The notes under the pieces: model-generated | Seen by the model: the letters and a program-made list of their open reading frames with translations, nothing else | Told to the model about the DNA's origin: nothing | Databases searched by the model: none | In this document: piece by piece, positions 4,565-6,559 of the stretch | Numbering within the stretch: the first letter of the stretch is position 1 | How the letters are laid out: the number at the start of each line of letters is the position of its first letter | Program-made: the position numbers and the translations under genes | Assembly (NCBI GenBank): GCA_937901805.1 | Contig: CALDJI010000279.1 | Coordinates: 1 to 6,559 of the forward strand | Origin: an uncultured Clostridia bacterium | Lineage (GTDB): Bacteria; Bacillota; Clostridia; Oscillospirales; Ruminococcaceae | DNA length: 6,559 bases | Reading direction: 5' to 3'

Positions 4565-5635
4565 ATGAGCAATATCCGAATTGAACTTGCGAAAACGCTC
4601 AAGGAAAAACCGCAAAACGAAAATGCACTGGGGTTTGGTTCCATATTTACCGACCACATGTTTGTCATGAATTACGATGCAGGGGAAGGGTGGCATGACG
4701 CCCGCATCGTCCCCTACGGCCCTTTGTCTTTGGATCCTGCGGCGATGATTCTGCATTATGGGCAGGAGGTCTTTGAAGGGCTCAAAGCGTACCGTACTCA
4801 GGACAACCGAATCCTGCTTTTCCGCCCGCAGGAAAATTTTAAGCGCTTGAACAATTCCAATGAACGTCTCTGTATCCCCAAAATGGATGAAGAGTTCCTT
4901 CTCCATGCCCTGACTACTTTGCTGAATGTGGAAAAAGACTGGATTCCACATCAGGAGGGAACTTCTCTGTATATCCGGCCGTTTATCATTGCAACGGATC
5001 CCAAACTCGGCGTCCATCCAGCGGAACACTATCTGTTTCTTATCATTCTTTCTCCGGTCGGCGCCTATTATCGGGAGGGGCTCAACCCTGTCAAAATCTA
5101 TGTAGAGCAGAATTATGTCCGCGCAGTCCGCGGGGGAACGGGTTACGCAAAGACTTCCGGCAACTATGCTTCTTCCCTCAAAGCGCAGGAAGAGGCGGAA
5201 GAACAGCAGTATACCCAGGTTCTCTGGCTGGACGGCGTAGAAAAGAAATACATTGAAGAAGTCGGCACGATGAATGTGTTTTTCAAAATCGACGGCGAAA
5301 TCATTACCCCGGAACTCAATGGGAGCATCCTCCCCGGCATCACTCGAAAATCAGCCATTGAACTGGTTCGCTCCTGGGGATATCCGGTGGTCGAACGCAG
5401 GCTCTCGATTGAAGAAGTCGCAAAAGCCTATGACGAGGGCAAGCTGGAAGAGGCTTTTGGAACAGGCACCGCAGCTGTTATTTCCCCGATCGGCGTGCTC
5501 AAGTGGGGCGATAAGATCATGGAAATCGGCGGAGGAGAAATCGGAGAACTCTCCCAGAGAATCTACGATGAATTGACTTCAATCCAGTGGGGTCACAGCA
5601 GCGATCCGTTCGGCTGGGCGTATGAAGTCAAATAG
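4565..5635 (+). CDS. ilvE: branched-chain amino acid aminotransferase
   Basis: A 356-residue cytoplasmic fold-type IV PLP enzyme that interconverts leucine, isoleucine or valine and 2-oxoglutarate with the matching 2-oxo acid and glutamate: the last step of synthesis or the first of breakdown. Residues 64-76 (HYGQEVFEGLKAY) form the N-terminal signature, and LYIRPFIIAT lies at 135-144. The PLP Schiff-base lysine is K196 in GGTGYAKTSGNYASSL (190-205). EEVGTMNVFF (231-240), with E232, and LNGSILPGITRKS (251-263) contribute to the cofactor pocket, and GTGTAAVISPIG (299-310) closes it. The length matches the larger BCAT group (about 340-360 residues) and all key residues are present. ATG 4565 is preceded by GGGGG (4553-4557) at 7 nt, a slightly unusual Shine-Dalgarno. 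The gene is monocistronic, between its own promoter and the terminator at 5652, and is not next to other ilv or leu genes here. Confidence 0.95.
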   Translation: MSNIRIELAKTLKEKPQNENALGFGSIFTDHMFVMNYDAGEGWHDARIVPYGPLSLDPAAMILHYGQEVFEGLKAYRTQDNRILLFRPQENFKRLNNSNERLCIPKMDEEFLLHALTTLLNVEKDWIPHQEGTSLYIRPFIIATDPKLGVHPAEHYLFLIILSPVGAYYREGLNPVKIYVEQNYVRAVRGGTGYAKTSGNYASSLKAQEEAEEQQYTQVLWLDGVEKKYIEEVGTMNVFFKIDGEIITPELNGSILPGITRKSAIELVRSWGYPVVERRLSIEEVAKAYDEGKLEEAFGTGTAAVISPIGVLKWGDKIMEIGGGEIGELSQRIYDELTSIQWGHSSDPFGWAYEVK

Positions 5636-5651
5636 AGTCCATATTGTATCG

Positions 5652-5681
5652 AAAAAAGCCGGCAAAATTGCCGGCTTTTTT
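5652..5681. terminator. bidirectional intrinsic terminator between ilvE and spoVG
   Basis: A 14-nt perfect inverted repeat (5652-5665 and 5668-5681) has a GCCGGC/GCCGGC core, with an A6 run on the left and a T6 run on the right. It lies 16 nt past the ilvE stop and 6 nt past the spoVG stop, so it can end both converging transcripts. Confidence 0.92.
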
Positions 5682-5687
5682 CAGCTT

Positions 5688-5984
5688 TTATGGATGGATT
5701 GTCTCGTCCGTCCGTAAGGATTCCTCTGTTTCCTGCTGGAACTGAAGATAGGCGTCCAGGATTTTTCGTTCCAATTCATGGCGGGCAGCTGAGGTGATGG
5801 GATGGACGATGTCGCAAAAACGTCCGTTTTCCCGGCGGCTTGGCATAGCGACAAACATGCGGTCATCCCCCTCGATGATTTTGATATCATGGACGGCGAA
5901 ATCCCCTCCAACAGTAATGGAGACAATGGCGCGCAGCCGCCCATGGTCATAGCTTTTACGGATTTTGATGTCTGAAACTTCCAT
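5688..5984 (-). CDS. spoVG: septation/sporulation regulator SpoVG
   Basis: A 98-residue SpoVG. In Bacillus it affects asymmetric septation and cortex formation, and homologues in several bacteria bind nucleic acid and act as global regulators. Diagnostic blocks are MEVSDIKIRK (1-10), GRLRAIVSITVGGDFAVHDIKIIEG (15-39), MFVAMPSRRENG (43-54) and FCDIVHPITSAAR (56-68), followed by a charged, more variable tail. The length fits the family (about 85-100). The open frame extends upstream to 6077, but that part lacks family similarity. The start is set at ATG 5984, where GGGAGG lies 7 nt upstream and the family N-terminus begins. It converges on ilvE, sharing the terminator at 5652-5681, and diverges from murC. 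No SigH-type promoter, the classic control of Bacillus spoVG, was found upstream. Confidence 0.95.
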   Translation of the reverse strand: MEVSDIKIRKSYDHGRLRAIVSITVGGDFAVHDIKIIEGDDRMFVAMPSRRENGRFCDIVHPITSAARHELERKILDAYLQFQQETEESLRTDETIHP

Positions 5985-6079
5985 GTCTGCCCTCCCGGAA
6001 TCTTTTGTCCATAGTATTCTCCTGTTTTTTCGGAATATGCGGATGAAAATAGGGGGAAACTTTGAAAGGGAAAACAAAA

Positions 6080-6109
6080 TTGCATAAAACTGTTTATTTT
6101 ATCCTTGCA
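6080..6109. repeat. imperfect inverted repeat in the spoVG-murC divergent region
   Basis: TTGCATAAAA (6080-6089) faces TTTTAT-CC-TTGCAA near the right end, complementary apart from a few extra bases in the right arm, around a 7-nt centre. It lies between the two divergent starts, about 100 bp from spoVG and 130 bp from murC, and could be a shared control site. Confidence 0.25.
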
Positions 6110-6121
6110 AACCAATATAAT
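6093..6121 (+). promoter_or_regulatory. candidate murC promoter
   Basis: A consensus -10 TATAAT (6116-6121) has a weak -35 TTTATT (6093-6098) at 17 bp. A start near 6128 would leave a leader of about 114 nt. The second candidate, TTGAAA (6062-6067) with TAAAAC (6085-6090), has a better -35 and a worse -10. One of them probably serves murC. Confidence 0.4.
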
Positions 6122-6241
6122 AGGAATTGGAATCACAACAGGGCTTCCGCGTTTTCGTATAAAAAATCCATGGCAGGGTTTCGTTTTTCAGTAACAAACG
6201 GCAATCCACTGCCTTTGCAATTGGGAACAGGAGTGTTAGCA

Positions 6242-6559
6242 ATGATTGATGCAAGCTATCTCAATATTCTTCAGGGGAAAAAACATCTGCATTTTATTGG
6301 GATTGGAGGGTCCGGCATGTACCCTCTGGTTCAGATTCTGCATGCACGCGGCTTTTATATCACCGGCTCGGATAATAACGAGGGGGATACGCTGGACGCA
6401 GAGCGCAAAATGGGGATTCCCATCACGATCGGGCATGACGCCAAAAACCTGGGGGATGCAGATTTGGTCGTCTATACGGCGGCCATCCGCCAGGACAACC
6501 CGGAACTGGTCTATGCCAAAGAGCATGGGATTCCGGTGGTTGAACGCGCAGCCATGCTG
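6242..6559 (+). CDS. murC: UDP-N-acetylmuramate--L-alanine ligase, N-terminal part
   Basis: The first 106 residues of MurC, cut by the window end. The enzyme uses ATP to add L-alanine to UDP-MurNAc, the first peptide step of peptidoglycan synthesis in the cytoplasm. The visible part is the Rossmann-like UDP-substrate domain: HFIGIGGSGM (17-26) carries the GxGGxGM nucleotide-binding loop, followed by VTGSD-type YITGSDNNEGDTL (40-52) and VVYTAAI (77-83) with NPE (87-89). This combination distinguishes MurC from MurD, MurE and MurF. The ATPase P-loop and the C-terminal domain lie beyond the window. ATG 6242 is preceded by AGGAG (6229-6233) at 8 nt. It diverges from spoVG; murC and spoVG are close in several clostridial genomes as far as I recall, sometimes with purR, which is absent between them here. 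Confidence 0.95.
   Translation, partial: MIDASYLNILQGKKHLHFIGIGGSGMYPLVQILHARGFYITGSDNNEGDTLDAERKMGIPITIGHDAKNLGDADLVVYTAAIRQDNPELVYAKEHGIPVVERAAML

Noticed and set aside
5681..6136. Longer minus-strand frames around spoVG
   Set aside because: The 151-codon frame is out of phase with SpoVG, and the 31 extra N-terminal codons of the in-phase frame lack similarity and a ribosome site, while GGGAGG sits before ATG 5984.
6236..6526. Minus-strand open frame of 96 codons
   Set aside because: It is the antisense shadow of murC.

Overview
The window looks like chromosomal DNA of a spore-forming, low-to-mid GC Firmicute of class Clostridia, perhaps the Oscillospiraceae/Ruminococcaceae group. This rests on the spoVG homologue, the class A RNase P RNA, clear SigA-type promoters with extended -10 elements, and strong Shine-Dalgarno sites. 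The family assignment is inference.

Layout from left to right: a possible gene tail (1-33); a GNAT N-acetyltransferase (100-537) behind a promoter that overlaps a dyad; an AT-rich gap carrying a 27-nt near-perfect palindrome; a double zinc-ribbon plus TM2 membrane protein (769-1182); a short hairpin and then the RNase P RNA gene rnpB (about 1218-1562) with a strong terminator; a 330-bp gap with four 10-bp repeats; a minus-strand CDF metal-efflux transporter (1936-3117) with its promoter at 3157-3185; an AT-rich block (about 3190-4480) with a promoter, a broken gene of unrecognised family (3328-4080) and a cluster of stem-loops (4197-4370); a branched-chain aminotransferase ilvE (4565-5635) with a near-consensus promoter; a bidirectional terminator shared with the converging spoVG (5688-5984, minus); and the start of murC (6242 to the window end), divergent from spoVG.

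Most genes appear to be single-gene transcription units, each with its own promoter or terminator, so there is no large operon or pathway cluster. The shared themes are housekeeping: tRNA maturation (rnpB), branched-chain amino acid metabolism (ilvE), peptidoglycan precursor synthesis (murC) and its developmental neighbour spoVG, and metal homeostasis (the CDF protein).

The most unusual part is 3190-4480. It holds a decayed gene whose coding signal moves through all three frames, with at least two frameshifts and one in-frame stop. Its real start appears to be ATG 3328, and it probably ran to 4080. I see no convincing complete new system. The best candidates for undescribed biology are this decayed protein family, the stem-loop cluster at 4197-4370, and the isolated palindrome at 571-597.
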